Source of the DNA: Methanomethylovorans sp. | Lineage (GTDB): Archaea; Halobacteriota; Methanosarcinia; Methanosarcinales; Methanosarcinaceae | Length of the DNA stretch: 37,417 nucleotides | Assembly (NCBI GenBank): GCA_014361205.1 | Contig: JACIVZ010000009.1 | Span: 1-37,417, forward strand | Direction: 5' to 3' | Shown here: positions 8,361 to 17,355 of the stretch, one piece after another | How positions within the stretch are numbered: the first letter of the stretch is position 1 | Layout of the letters: every line of letters begins with the position of its first letter | Translations under genes and position numbers: made by a program | The notes under the pieces: generated by a model | Databases searched by the model: none | What the model saw: only the letters and a program-made list of their open reading frames with translations | What the model was told of the DNA's origin: nothing

Positions 8361-9313
8361 CCCCTCCTCCTGAGCATTGTCCTGAACCGGCGATAGTCAA
8401 ATGGTCCACTTTCTTCTGATTCGGATATCAGAGAAAGAAAAACATCATCCAGTGTTGGTTGCCTTATTGAAAATGACTTTACTTTCATTCCTGAATCAGA
8501 GAGGGCACGGGCAAGTTCAAAACCCATTTCTTCACCGGCAGTTGTTTCAAATCTCAGCTCATCCTCATTCTGACCAATGAACTTAACCCCTTCAATGATA
8601 TTACCCCTGTATTTCCCCTCTGCTCTGATTACAATAATATCATTGTAGCAACGGGCTTTAAGAGCTTCAGGAGAATCATTAGCAACTACAACACCATGGT
8701 CAATGATTGCTACCCTGTCACAGGCATAATCAGCCTCATCCATATAATGTGTTGTTACAAATACTGTCATCCCATTATCTTTAAGATTAATTATATGCTC
8801 CCATATCTTTTTTCGGCCAGATACGTCAAGTCCTATGGTTGGCTCGTCCAGAAACAGAACTTCAGGATCATGAACAAGAGCCTGTGCAAGTTCAAGCCTT
8901 CTGCGCATACCACCTGAGTAATCCCTAGCAAGATCATCAGCACGCTCTCCAAGTTCCATTTTTTCAAGGACTTCATCAGCTATATCACGCGGTCTTTTTA
9001 CACCATACAGCTTTGCAAAAAAGATTACGTTTTCCCGTCCGGTCAGCTTAGGGTCAACAGCCATGTCCTGTGGAACATAACTTATCTTCTCTCTTACCAG
9101 TTGAGGTTCTTTGATGATAGAGTGACCACATATAGCTGCATCACCTGAAGTTGGGTTAAGTATTGTAGTAAGCATCCTGACAGTTGTAGTCTTTCCTGAG
9201 CCATTTGGTCCGAGTAACCCAAATATCTCATTATCAACAGAAAGATCCATCTCAGCAACGGCTTTCAAATTGCCAAAACTTTTTGTAAGCTTCATTGTCT
9301 CGATTGCACACAT
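8357..9313 (-). CDS. ABC-2 type transporter ATP-binding protein (DrrA/CcmA-like)
   Basis: A 318-aa ABC ATPase with Walker A GPNGSGKTTT, signature YSGGMRRRLELA, Walker B VLFLDEPTIGLD and an H-loop in VTTHYMDEADY. The C-terminal extension beyond the nucleotide-binding domain is typical of DrrA-like proteins. It would energise the adjacent ABC-2 permease. It starts nine bases after the CobN stop, so it is part of the same operon as the chelatase and the BtuFCD importer, an unusual pairing of import, chelatase and export functions. Substrate unknown. Confidence 0.9.
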   Translation of the reverse strand: MCAIETMKLTKSFGNLKAVAEMDLSVDNEIFGLLGPNGSGKTTTVRMLTTILNPTSGDAAICGHSIIKEPQLVREKISYVPQDMAVDPKLTGRENVIFFAKLYGVKRPRDIADEVLEKMELGERADDLARDYSGGMRRRLELAQALVHDPEVLFLDEPTIGLDVSGRKKIWEHIINLKDNGMTVFVTTHYMDEADYACDRVAIIDHGVVVANDSPEALKARCYNDIIVIRAEGKYRGNIIEGVKFIGQNEDELRFETTAGEEMGFELARALSDSGMKVKSFSIRQPTLDDVFLSLISESEESGPFDYRRFRTMLRRRG

Positions 9314-9322
9314 ATATAATCT

Positions 9323-12300
9323 CTATGATTGTATATTTCTATCTTTATTTCTACGGATTTCCTTTATAGTCAGAATATCAATGCTTCCACCCTGAATAGA
9401 GCCTTCCGTTCCATCTAACCTATCTTCAAGCCATCCTTCTGCCTGAAGGTATGCTTCTCTTAACCCTTCCGCAACTTCAGGGTCTGGATTCCATAAACCA
9501 CGGCTTTGTGCTTCGAGAAGTCTTCTTCCTATTTCCTCAAATGCATATGGATTCTCTTTTTCAAAGAACTCACGGTTATCAGAATTCAGAATGAAGGTTC
9601 TTGTTATTTCATCGAATATTCTGTCATCAACTTCACCTGTAGAGGCTTCCCATCCATATACTGTACCTACCCTTTTTGCAATATCACCTGCTCCCTTGTA
9701 TCCATGCCTTTTCATTCCTTCTATCCAGACAGGATTAAGGAGCTTCGTGGTGACGACTCTACGTAATTCAGCTGCGAGGGTGCGTACCTCTACTTTAGAG
9801 GGTGTTCTTGTGTCACCGTAATAAGCCTCGACCTTTTTTCCTGAAAGTGTGCGGGCTGCTGCTGTCATCCCGCCATGTGTACCAAAATAGCAACAACAGC
9901 CACAAAGGTCATATTCATCAGTGGCAGTTTTGTTGAAAGTCATATCGACACGAGAAAGCAAGCCTGAAAATCCAGCCCGATTCTCTGTGCCTGTATCACC
10001 ATCACCATATGAATAACTATTCCATTCAAGGAATACATCAGCAATGTCTTTTTCTTCTTTCCACGCGGATGCATAGACAGCAAGATTGACCCCGTTCCCA
10101 TAAGTTCCGGGACGGCATGAGAATATCCTTCTCGCCGTTCCGATCTCTCTTGTATGCATGCGTATTGGATTCATTTCATCAGTTTCCTCAAGAACAGAGA
10201 CTGCAGCTATAGCTCTGTCAAGCATTTCTATTGCACAGAAGAAACTATCACGGAGTATTCCGCTTACCCTAACAGTAACATCAACGCGTGGTCTTCCTAA
10301 TTCCTCTATTGGAATTACTTTGAAAGAAGACAATTTACCTCCTTTCCATATGGGCTCCACACCTATAAGCATCAGCATCTGGGCGAATTGCTCGCCATCT
10401 GCCCACATCAGGTCCGAAGCCATCCAGTACATTGCCACAGATTCCGGATATTTCCCATGTTCTTTCAGATATGTATCCAAAAGAGCATTGGCAAGACGGC
10501 AACCTACCAGCCATGCAGCCCTGGTAGGCACAGTTGCAGGGTCAAGGGAATAGAAGTTCCTTCCAGTTGGAAGAATATCAGGTCTTCCACGAGTTATAAG
10601 TCCTGAAGGACCCGGTTCAATGAAACCCCCTGAAAAACCTTGAAGAAGGCTTGCAATCTCTTCTGAGTTCTCTATTCCGGAATTAAGTGTAATTATAACA
10701 GATGTGACTTCTTCCAACAATTCTTCAGTCCCGGGTAATGGGCGACGACCGCATATCTTGATAACTGCATCTTCCCAATTATTCCCGGCAAGGATTTCAC
10801 GTATGAAAGCAAGTTCTGCCTGTTCGCGCTGTCTTAGAGAGATTGTATCTTCGAAAGTTGTGTCCTTTCCAAAGAGAGCATTACTAACAGCATTATCAAA
10901 TCTTGCTGCACTGTGAATGAATAGCAGACGGTCATCACCTTCTGGCTGCTCCCCGAATATATGCATACCGTTGGGTATTCTGGTACTTTCTATCCGTGTC
11001 AGTGCTCTGTGTACAGATTCGACGAATTGCTGGAATTCTATTTTTTTGTCTTTAAGGTCTGTGAGGTCAGTATCATCTGCTATTCCAGCATCCTGTACAC
11101 AATCTATGATGAGGTGTTCAAGATTGTGAGTGCGAGCAGGATCGCTGTCTTTTGCACGTATATATTCTTCCAGCAGGTTATCCAGTTCCTTAAGGTCGCC
11201 ATATAATCCCGATGCCTGCATTACTGTCTGCATATGATCCACAAGAGTGGAAGCTGCTCTTCTTTTTGCTACAGTTCCTTCTGGAGGGTTATCAGAGTTA
11301 TAGATGTAAAGATGCGGAATTGTTCCTATAGCAATGTCAGGAAAACAACATTCTGAGGGTGCAGCTGATTTTCCTGGCAGGAATTCCAGATTCCCATGTG
11401 TTCCCACATGCACTATGACATCTGCACCAAATACTCTTTCTAGCCAGCGGTAAGTTGCAATATACTGATGAGTTGGAGGGATCTGCGGATCATGGAGGAT
11501 CTTACATACCTGGCCGTCACAACGTGATCCGGCACAACCGCGCTTGGGTTGCACACAGACCACTGCATTCCCATAAAGGACTCCTGTAACAACTATTCTG
11601 CCTTCATATACCATTGCTGCTGGCACACCATCAATCTTCTCTCCGGGTGGTTTTCCCCATGTACTTTCCATAGAAGCCTGAACTGAAGAATCAAGTTCTC
11701 TGAACCATTCAAGATAGTCGTCTTTGCTTATAAGGGCAAGAGCACCTCCCGATCTTACTATGGATCCTACGGACGTCCATCTGAAATCACTTATTGCACG
11801 GCGTTCCATAATCCTTTCAATAAGCTCCTTGCCACTGGCAGGAGGATCTATAGAATATCCTTCGTTCTTCATCGCGTTCATTATGCGTGCTGTGCTTTCA
11901 AGAGTATCAAGATGAGCACCAGCTCCCACTGTCGCTTCCACAGAAGAGCATGGTTTGTTATGTAAGATAAATGCCACTTTTCTTTCAGCGGGACTCTTTG
12001 ACTTAAGGCGCAGCCATGCCTGAGTACGTCTTGCAATGCGCTCGATTCTTTCTGTGATCGGCTCATGAATTCCTATTTCTCCGTTATCATTTTCTTCACT
12101 TCCCACAGGAAGCATTTCTATCATACCCTGCATCTCAGGGAGAGCAATGCTCCAGCCGATTTCCACAGAAGATGGACCTAAGCAGGAATCAAGCCACTGT
12201 TGCTTGCTTCTATGGTAAAGCAGCAGTGGATGGAGGATAGGCGCATTGAGATCATTGAGTTTGTCATTCTCCGGTGTTTTAAATATTGGTTGCAGGTTAA

Positions 12301-12991
12301 GGATCACTCCTGCTTCCCCTGCTAACCATTCTTTTGTTACCTGCAATCCCGGCCTTGCACCCAGTTCATTATCACCATGCGACAGACAGAATATGGCAGT
12401 GACATCAGCGAACTCTTCTATACGCCTGATGAGAGCATCTACTACCTTCAGATCTCCGTTGGCCCAGTAAGTGCGGGAAAATACTATTCCTACTAAATTA
12501 CTATGTCTGCGTGGACGCCAGCTACGATACGATATATGATCAGTAAAAGGTTCATCATGGTCTGGATGATAGATTCCCTGCCAGGGAAGAAGTACGGGAG
12601 GTTCAGGATATTCATTTTTTCCCTCTGTAATGGATATGAGGTAGCGGACCATCCTTCTGAAATTTTCTTTTCCTCCGTTGATCATATATGCTGAGATAAT
12701 TGCCACGATTTTAACAGGAACATTTGAGAGTTCCCAGAAGTTCTGGTTGTAGCCAAAGGAAATTAGCGGAATGTCCTTCCTGAGTTGTGGTATTATTTCA
12801 TCCCATACCGCTTCCATTGATGGATGCAGCAGGATGATGTCTGCGTCATTTTGCTCTTCAAGGAACCTTGCCTGTACATCAGGATTTCTAATTTCATGGG
12901 TTGCAGTAACGGAAAGAGTGATACCTTCAAGTTCTGCCGCTTCTTTAAAAAGCGGACAATCAGATCCCCATACGGCAGCTACGATCTTCAT
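9323..12991 (-). CDS. cobN: CobN/BchH-family chelatase large subunit, cysteine-rich variant
   Basis: A 1222-aa CobN/BchH homologue of normal family length. The core motif HVGTHGNLEFLPGK lies at about 528-541, and the GPSG-RG-LPTGRNFYSLDP region at about 794-818. In the family this large subunit binds the tetrapyrrole and inserts a divalent metal with ATP-driven help from ChlI/ChlD-type partners; cobalt in hydrogenobyrinate is the classical case. Two cysteine clusters are odd: C486-x4-C491-x4-C496 just before the core motif, and C1030, C1032, C1033, C1034 (LCGCCCYFGTHGG). The paralogue at 31238-34981 has DILDNDDDYMYHGG at the second place and lacks the first cluster. The gene follows btuD by one base and precedes the ABC-2 genes. 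Metal and tetrapyrrole are not determined. Confidence 0.9.
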   Translation of the reverse strand: MKIVAAVWGSDCPLFKEAAELEGITLSVTATHEIRNPDVQARFLEEQNDADIILLHPSMEAVWDEIIPQLRKDIPLISFGYNQNFWELSNVPVKIVAIISAYMINGGKENFRRMVRYLISITEGKNEYPEPPVLLPWQGIYHPDHDEPFTDHISYRSWRPRRHSNLVGIVFSRTYWANGDLKVVDALIRRIEEFADVTAIFCLSHGDNELGARPGLQVTKEWLAGEAGVILNLQPIFKTPENDKLNDLNAPILHPLLLYHRSKQQWLDSCLGPSSVEIGWSIALPEMQGMIEMLPVGSEENDNGEIGIHEPITERIERIARRTQAWLRLKSKSPAERKVAFILHNKPCSSVEATVGAGAHLDTLESTARIMNAMKNEGYSIDPPASGKELIERIMERRAISDFRWTSVGSIVRSGGALALISKDDYLEWFRELDSSVQASMESTWGKPPGEKIDGVPAAMVYEGRIVVTGVLYGNAVVCVQPKRGCAGSRCDGQVCKILHDPQIPPTHQYIATYRWLERVFGADVIVHVGTHGNLEFLPGKSAAPSECCFPDIAIGTIPHLYIYNSDNPPEGTVAKRRAASTLVDHMQTVMQASGLYGDLKELDNLLEEYIRAKDSDPARTHNLEHLIIDCVQDAGIADDTDLTDLKDKKIEFQQFVESVHRALTRIESTRIPNGMHIFGEQPEGDDRLLFIHSAARFDNAVSNALFGKDTTFEDTISLRQREQAELAFIREILAGNNWEDAVIKICGRRPLPGTEELLEEVTSVIITLNSGIENSEEIASLLQGFSGGFIEPGPSGLITRGRPDILPTGRNFYSLDPATVPTRAAWLVGCRLANALLDTYLKEHGKYPESVAMYWMASDLMWADGEQFAQMLMLIGVEPIWKGGKLSSFKVIPIEELGRPRVDVTVRVSGILRDSFFCAIEMLDRAIAAVSVLEETDEMNPIRMHTREIGTARRIFSCRPGTYGNGVNLAVYASAWKEEKDIADVFLEWNSYSYGDGDTGTENRAGFSGLLSRVDMTFNKTATDEYDLCGCCCYFGTHGGMTAAARTLSGKKVEAYYGDTRTPSKVEVRTLAAELRRVVTTKLLNPVWIEGMKRHGYKGAGDIAKRVGTVYGWEASTGEVDDRIFDEITRTFILNSDNREFFEKENPYAFEEIGRRLLEAQSRGLWNPDPEVAEGLREAYLQAEGWLEDRLDGTEGSIQGGSIDILTIKEIRRNKDRNIQS

Positions 12992-12992
12992 A

Positions 12993-13772
12993 CTATACCC
13001 CCGTTATTGGACGGAGTGGTGTGATAATAAGTCCTGCTTCAGGATCCTGAATTATCTTAGTTTCCACTCCATACACTTCTCTGATACGTTCTTTTGTTAC
13101 CAAGTCTGCAGGATTCCCTATTGCAACAAGATTACCATCCTTTAACATCATCAGCTTATCAGCATACCTTGCAGCAATATTCAGATCGTGGATAGCCATT
13201 ATAACTGTAATCTCTTTTTCTCTGGAAAGTTTATGGATGATGGAAACAGCTTCAAGCTGATGACGGATATCCAGATTATTAGTGGGTTCGTCAAGCAGCA
13301 ATACCTGTGGATTCTGTGCTACCGCGCGGGCTATCAACACTTTCTGTTGCTGACCTCCGGAAAGTTCATTATATTGTCTCTCTGCAATTTCCTGAATTTC
13401 CAGAAGCTGGATTGCCTCTTCCACCATGACAAAATCTTCTTCGCCTGCCTGCCATCCCATATGGGGATTCCTGCCCATCATCACAACATCAAAAACTGTT
13501 GTGGAGATGATTTTTGACCCTGTCTGAGGAACATAGCCGATAATTTTTGCTATTTCTTTTCTGTGCATATCACGGATATTCTTCCCATCAATGAATACTG
13601 ATCCCTCTGGCTCAAGAATTCGATCTATACAGCGTATAAGAGTGGTCTTTCCTGAACCGTTGGGTCCAACGAGACAAAGAACGGTACCATTTGCTGACTG
13701 AAATGTCACGTCCTTTAGAACCGGATATTTGCGGTATGCAAATCTGAGAGAATCAACATTTACTTTTACCAA
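12993..13772 (-). CDS. btuD: BtuD/FepC-like ABC importer ATPase
   Basis: A 259-aa ABC ATPase with Walker A GPNGSGKTT, Q-loop YVPQTG, signature LSGGQQQK, Walker B VLLLDEPTNNLD and the H-loop in AIHDLN. These match the ATPases of cobalamin, haem and ferric-siderophore importers (BtuD, HmuV, FepC). It overlaps the permease gene by seven bases and lies one base before cobN. Its position beside cobN makes a tetrapyrrole or corrinoid the most likely cargo, but sequence alone cannot exclude siderophore or haem. Confidence 0.88.
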   Translation of the reverse strand: MVKVNVDSLRFAYRKYPVLKDVTFQSANGTVLCLVGPNGSGKTTLIRCIDRILEPEGSVFIDGKNIRDMHRKEIAKIIGYVPQTGSKIISTTVFDVVMMGRNPHMGWQAGEEDFVMVEEAIQLLEIQEIAERQYNELSGGQQQKVLIARAVAQNPQVLLLDEPTNNLDIRHQLEAVSIIHKLSREKEITVIMAIHDLNIAARYADKLMMLKDGNLVAIGNPADLVTKERIREVYGVETKIIQDPEAGLIITPLRPITGV

Positions 13773-14806
13773 TAATCATTCCTCCTTCTTAGAAAGAGGT
13801 ATATAAAGAATGGAACACCAAGAAATGATGTCATTATACCCACAGGCAGTACCTGGGGTGCCATGATGGTTCTGGCTATGCTGTCTGCACCAAGCAACAG
13901 CATGGAACCTACCACTGCTGTTCCCGGCAAAAGGAATCGATGGTCTGAGCCTATGATCATCCTGGTGATGTGAGGAGCCACAAGTCCGATGAAACCTATG
14001 GTGCCGGTATAACAGATAACAGTGGCTGTAATAAGTGATGCACCCGCCATACCTGTAATGCGAACCCCCTCAACATGAACTCCCAGACTTTTGGCCGTTT
14101 CATCTCCTGCAGAGAGGGTGTTAAAGCTTTTTGCCAGGTACATAAAGAGCGGGAATGTGACAAAAAAAACTACTGTTGCCACAGTGACAGTATGCCATGT
14201 GGAACTTCCGAGACTTCCAAGCATCCAGAATACCACCGCATGAACATCCTCAGATGCTCCTACGTATTGAAGAAAACTGGTAAGTGCCGAAAACAGGTAC
14301 ATTATAGCAATACCTGCCATAATCATTGTCTCTGGACTTATTCCTTTGTACCTGGCAAGACCGTATACAGCAGCGGAGGCAATCATGGCAAAAAGAAAGG
14401 CGTTGCCTACTACCAGAGAGCCACTGCTTACAAAACCTGCTCCGAGTACAATGGCAAGAGATGCACCGAAACTTGCTGCAGAAGCTATACCCAGCGTAAA
14501 TGGACTTGCCAGAGGATTTCTGAGAATTCCCTGCATTACTGCACCTGCAAGTCCGAGAGCTGCACCTGCAAGGATGGCCATGAGAACCCTTGGAAGACGG
14601 TAATTCCAGATAATAGTAGTAAACTCTGAATCATATGCGGGTCCTGCAATTATTGTCTTGTAGACATCATGAAGACCGATATTGTAAGAACCGAGGGTTA
14701 CAGCAATACCTGCAAGCAGAAAAAGAAGGCAGAACAGCACAATTATGAAGGTCAGCCTTTGAGCTGTTCTCCGAATATACCCTTCACGAATCGATTTTGT
14801 TTTCAT
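13766..14806 (-). CDS. btuC: BtuC/FecCD-like ABC importer permease
   Basis: A 346-aa permease of the FecCD/BtuC family with about ten hydrophobic helices. Family hallmarks include the RLPR segment with AGAALGLAGAVMQGILRNPLA, SLGV, and GTIGFIGLVAPHITR followed by GSDHR. It forms the membrane channel of a type II ABC importer with the ATPase that overlaps its 3' end. Its start codon overlaps the stop of btuF by one base, so the three genes are tightly coupled. Confidence 0.9.
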   Translation of the reverse strand: MKTKSIREGYIRRTAQRLTFIIVLFCLLFLLAGIAVTLGSYNIGLHDVYKTIIAGPAYDSEFTTIIWNYRLPRVLMAILAGAALGLAGAVMQGILRNPLASPFTLGIASAASFGASLAIVLGAGFVSSGSLVVGNAFLFAMIASAAVYGLARYKGISPETMIMAGIAIMYLFSALTSFLQYVGASEDVHAVVFWMLGSLGSSTWHTVTVATVVFFVTFPLFMYLAKSFNTLSAGDETAKSLGVHVEGVRITGMAGASLITATVICYTGTIGFIGLVAPHITRMIIGSDHRFLLPGTAVVGSMLLLGADSIARTIMAPQVLPVGIMTSFLGVPFFIYLFLRRRNDYW

Positions 14807-15981
14807 CAGTCTTTACCGTCCGGATAGTAAAATGTTCCAGAATCCCAGATTTCTTTGCTGGTATGAGTGAAGTTGGCAAGATATTCATGATGCAGAGCCG
14901 TTGTGTTTATGTCTGAGAACCTGTCCGGATACAACCATGAAGCTATCTGTATCAGAGCTACAGGAGACGATGAACCGAAAGCAAACTCTGGGGTGAGCAC
15001 ATAAACTTTTTTGTTCTTTACCGCTGAAATAGTGTTAAATCCGGGCATGCTGATCAGGTTATCATGTAATGCAATGACCTCGCTTCGCTCATCGGTTGTA
15101 TAACCTCCTTTTGATGACCAGATAAAAATTGCTTCTGGATTCTGCCTGATTACCCATTCATTCTCCACATCTGCATAATCTTTGATATATCCTCTGGCTA
15201 CGTTCACTCCCCCTGCTGCAGTACACAGATCATCCAATCCTGTTCCTTCTCCGTAAGCCCTTCTTCCAAAGGATTTTCCACTTCCTGATTCTGCATAGAA
15301 ACGCACGCGTTTATCTTCCGGGATATCTGCTATGCGTTCACTTACAAGGTTGAAGTATTTATCATACCAGGTTAGGTATCTGCCTGTATTTTCTTCTTCA
15401 TTCAGCAGATGACCGATGGATTCTATTTCAGTGCGATAGTTATTTGCTTTGTAAAACTCCATGCGCAATACAGGCATGCTGGAAGGAAGGTGTTTTTCAA
15501 GCTTTGCAGGATCCGGCCAGTTAATATAGCTTATGATCAGGTCAGGTTTTAATGCCATAATAGCTTCTATGTTAGGCTCTGAAAATTTTCCAACGCTGGG
15601 AAGAGCACTTACCTGTGGGTACTGGAGAGTTTTCTCTTTAACGGATTCGGCAACTCCGACTATCAGCCTGTCTGCACCGATGATGGTCATTGCATCAGCA
15701 GCGTTGGTGTTCAGGATAACCACACGTTCTACAGGAGTATAAAAAACGAATTTTTTTCCTGTGGAATCAGTTATACTGCGTGGATATTCGGGATACAGTG
15801 ATGCAGCCTCGCGTAGCTCTTCAAGAGATGGAGTGCTCTGACCCTTATTTTGCAGATAGGAAAGGATACCCTGTGATAAAAGATAACGTGCTTCACTTTC
15901 ATTATCTTCAAAGGCAAAAGCTTGGCCTGTAGTAAGCAGTGACATGAATAGAAGACAGAGAATCAAATAAACAGCTCTCAT
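14806..15981 (-). CDS. btuF: BtuF/FepB-like substrate-binding protein without visible membrane anchor
   Basis: A 391-aa exported periplasmic-binding-protein homologue (TroA/BtuF superfamily). Its signal peptide ends around GQAFA, a 50-residue N-terminal extension follows, and the binding fold begins near RVVILNTNAADAMTIIGA. The start at 15981 is chosen because GGAGG lies seven bases upstream; the longer frame would add 12 residues inside the preceding gene. I see no lipobox cysteine and no PGF-CTERM tail, so it is probably free or held by a partner, unlike the second BtuF at 26449-27450. The gene overlaps the preceding surface-protein gene by four bases. Confidence 0.85.
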   Translation of the reverse strand: MRAVYLILCLLFMSLLTTGQAFAFEDNESEARYLLSQGILSYLQNKGQSTPSLEELREAASLYPEYPRSITDSTGKKFVFYTPVERVVILNTNAADAMTIIGADRLIVGVAESVKEKTLQYPQVSALPSVGKFSEPNIEAIMALKPDLIISYINWPDPAKLEKHLPSSMPVLRMEFYKANNYRTEIESIGHLLNEEENTGRYLTWYDKYFNLVSERIADIPEDKRVRFYAESGSGKSFGRRAYGEGTGLDDLCTAAGGVNVARGYIKDYADVENEWVIRQNPEAIFIWSSKGGYTTDERSEVIALHDNLISMPGFNTISAVKNKKVYVLTPEFAFGSSSPVALIQIASWLYPDRFSDINTTALHHEYLANFTHTSKEIWDSGTFYYPDGKD

Positions 15982-16415
15982 CGATATTGCCTCCTCAAAA
16001 GTGCAATACAAATACAAGCAAAGCAGCCTGAAACAATTCCAAATCCAGGTGCTTTATTGTTATCTATAATTGTTTCGGCCTCTTCGGCACGAAGGTCTGT
16101 CCATGTACCTGTTATCCTGGGTGTGCCTGTACCTTTAAGTGAATACACAATCTCTTCTTCTCCGATAACAGCAAAATGAACTTTGTTTGCTTCTGCAAGT
16201 GTCTGATCTGCGGGATGCTCAGTGACCATAAATTCATATCCTTGAGGGATTACCTCAGTTACCCCACCAATAGTGTTTTGGGGAAATTCCAGTCTGACAG
16301 TTATAACACCCTCCACATCTGCCGATGTGATTGTCCGTTCCACATGAGCAGCTGCTGGGCCGACAAAAAATGCAGCTACCATTAATGCCACAATCAGCCA
16401 GTGAATTTTTAGCAT
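15978..16415 (-). CDS. Small surface protein with PGF-CTERM-like anchor
   Basis: A 145-aa protein with a signal peptide (cleavage near GPAAA), a single beta-rich domain and a C-terminal APGF, hydrophobic helix and RRQYR, which is a PGF-CTERM-like archaeosortase signal. The domain (RTITSADVEGVITVRLEF, VTEVIPQGYEF, EEEIVYSLKGTG) resembles a beta-sandwich module often seen in methanogen surface proteins. It leads the operon and overlaps btuF by four bases (ATGA), so the two are made together. A role as anchor or docking partner of the unanchored BtuF is my inference. No Shine-Dalgarno is visible; a TATA-like stretch about 30 bases upstream suggests a short or absent leader. Confidence 0.7.
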   Translation of the reverse strand: MLKIHWLIVALMVAAFFVGPAAAHVERTITSADVEGVITVRLEFPQNTIGGVTEVIPQGYEFMVTEHPADQTLAEANKVHFAVIGEEEIVYSLKGTGTPRITGTWTDLRAEEAETIIDNNKAPGFGIVSGCFACICIALLRRQYR

Positions 16416-16707
16416 GGTGAAATAGCAGAGGTTATACTATTTATTCTTTTCTTAGCAAATAGTTATACAAATAAAAATATAATTCATAACATGTTATTAT
16501 TAAAATTATTAATGCTATTTACAGATAACACAATATCACAATCAATAATTATTAGATGTTTAAAAATAAATTACAAAAAGTGAATTGTAAACTTAATTAA
16601 TATGATAAACTATTATAAAAATATGACATCGTAATAAATATATAGAATTATGTGTTACTGTACATGAAAGTCAGAGGACACTGAACCTTTGATTGGAGGT
16701 AAACGAT
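16416..16707. promoter_or_regulatory. Divergent promoter region between BtuFCD-cobN operon and pilin operon
   Basis: An AT-rich region separates two divergent operons. For the + strand, AAATATATAG at 16636-16645 is a good TATA candidate, giving a leader of about 40 bases before the pilin. GGAGGT at 16695-16700 is its ribosome-binding site. For the minus strand a TATA-like AGTATAAC lies close to the start at 16415. A 15-base string TTTACAGATAACACA at 16518-16532 recurs exactly in the promoter of the ATPase gene at 18036-18050. A TAAACTATTATA string near 16606 resembles the palindrome upstream of the ArsR gene. Confidence 0.5.
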
Positions 16708-17355
16708 ATGAAAAATAAATTCAGCAACAATGAAGATGCAGTGTCACCTGTCATCGGTGTAATGCTGATGATAGTTGTTACGGTGATATTGGCTGCCGCA
16801 GTTTCAGGATATGCTGGCGGCTTAACCGGTAACATGCAGAAAGCTCCGCAACTGGTAATGGATGTATCGATTTCGAATACAGGACATTGGATAGGTAGTC
16901 AGATTCAATTTGACGTGTTAGGTGTAAGTGAACCTATCCCGACAAAAGACCTGAAGATTGTTACTTCATGGACTAATGCAACGGGGGCACTCAAAGGAAA
17001 TACAACAACAGGATGGGATGGAACTACTTACAATACAAATTACTACAATTACCAATATCAGGCACCAACTGGATATGGGAAAGGTGTTAAATCTGATCAA
17101 CAGCGTACATCAGGTGGCTATTCTCCTGCACAGTTCTTCGGAAATTACACACTCATTCCCGGCACATCCATGAAAAACTCTCCAGACTCAATGTATCAAA
17201 ATTTTGAATATAGCTCAGACCGTGGTATTGACGCTATTGAAGCTATCCTAGGTGTGGGATGGCAGGAGTTGCGTACTGGAGATATCGTGAATGTGAAAGT
17301 AATACATCTTCCCAGTGGTAAAGTAATCTTTGAGAAGAACGTGGGGGTGCAGTAA
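16708..17355 (+). CDS. Archaeal type IV pilin (class A of pair 1)
   Basis: A 215-aa prepilin. A short charged leader (KNKFSNNED) precedes AVSPVIGVMLMIVVTVILAA, the hallmark of the archaeal type IV pilin N-terminus (Pilin_N). It would be processed by an archaeal prepilin peptidase and assembled through this hydrophobic helix. The rest is a beta-rich head. I place the start at 16708, behind GGAGGT, not at the upstream TTG at 16693, which overlaps that site. The head shares TKDLKIVT, FGNYTLIPGTSM and a VNVKVIxLxSxKVIF ending with the pilin at 27888-28541, so the two are paralogues. Stop and next start overlap (TAATG). Confidence 0.9.
   Translation: MKNKFSNNEDAVSPVIGVMLMIVVTVILAAAVSGYAGGLTGNMQKAPQLVMDVSISNTGHWIGSQIQFDVLGVSEPIPTKDLKIVTSWTNATGALKGNTTTGWDGTTYNTNYYNYQYQAPTGYGKGVKSDQQRTSGGYSPAQFFGNYTLIPGTSMKNSPDSMYQNFEYSSDRGIDAIEAILGVGWQELRTGDIVNVKVIHLPSGKVIFEKNVGVQ

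Noticed and set aside
14075-14629. 184-codon + strand frame opposite btuC
   Set aside because: It is the antisense of a clearly coding permease and has no membrane, signal or domain pattern of its own; the same applies to the long frames opposite cobN and btuF.
16693-16707. TTG at 16693 as pilin start
   Set aside because: It overlaps the GGAGGT ribosome-binding site that serves the ATG at 16708.
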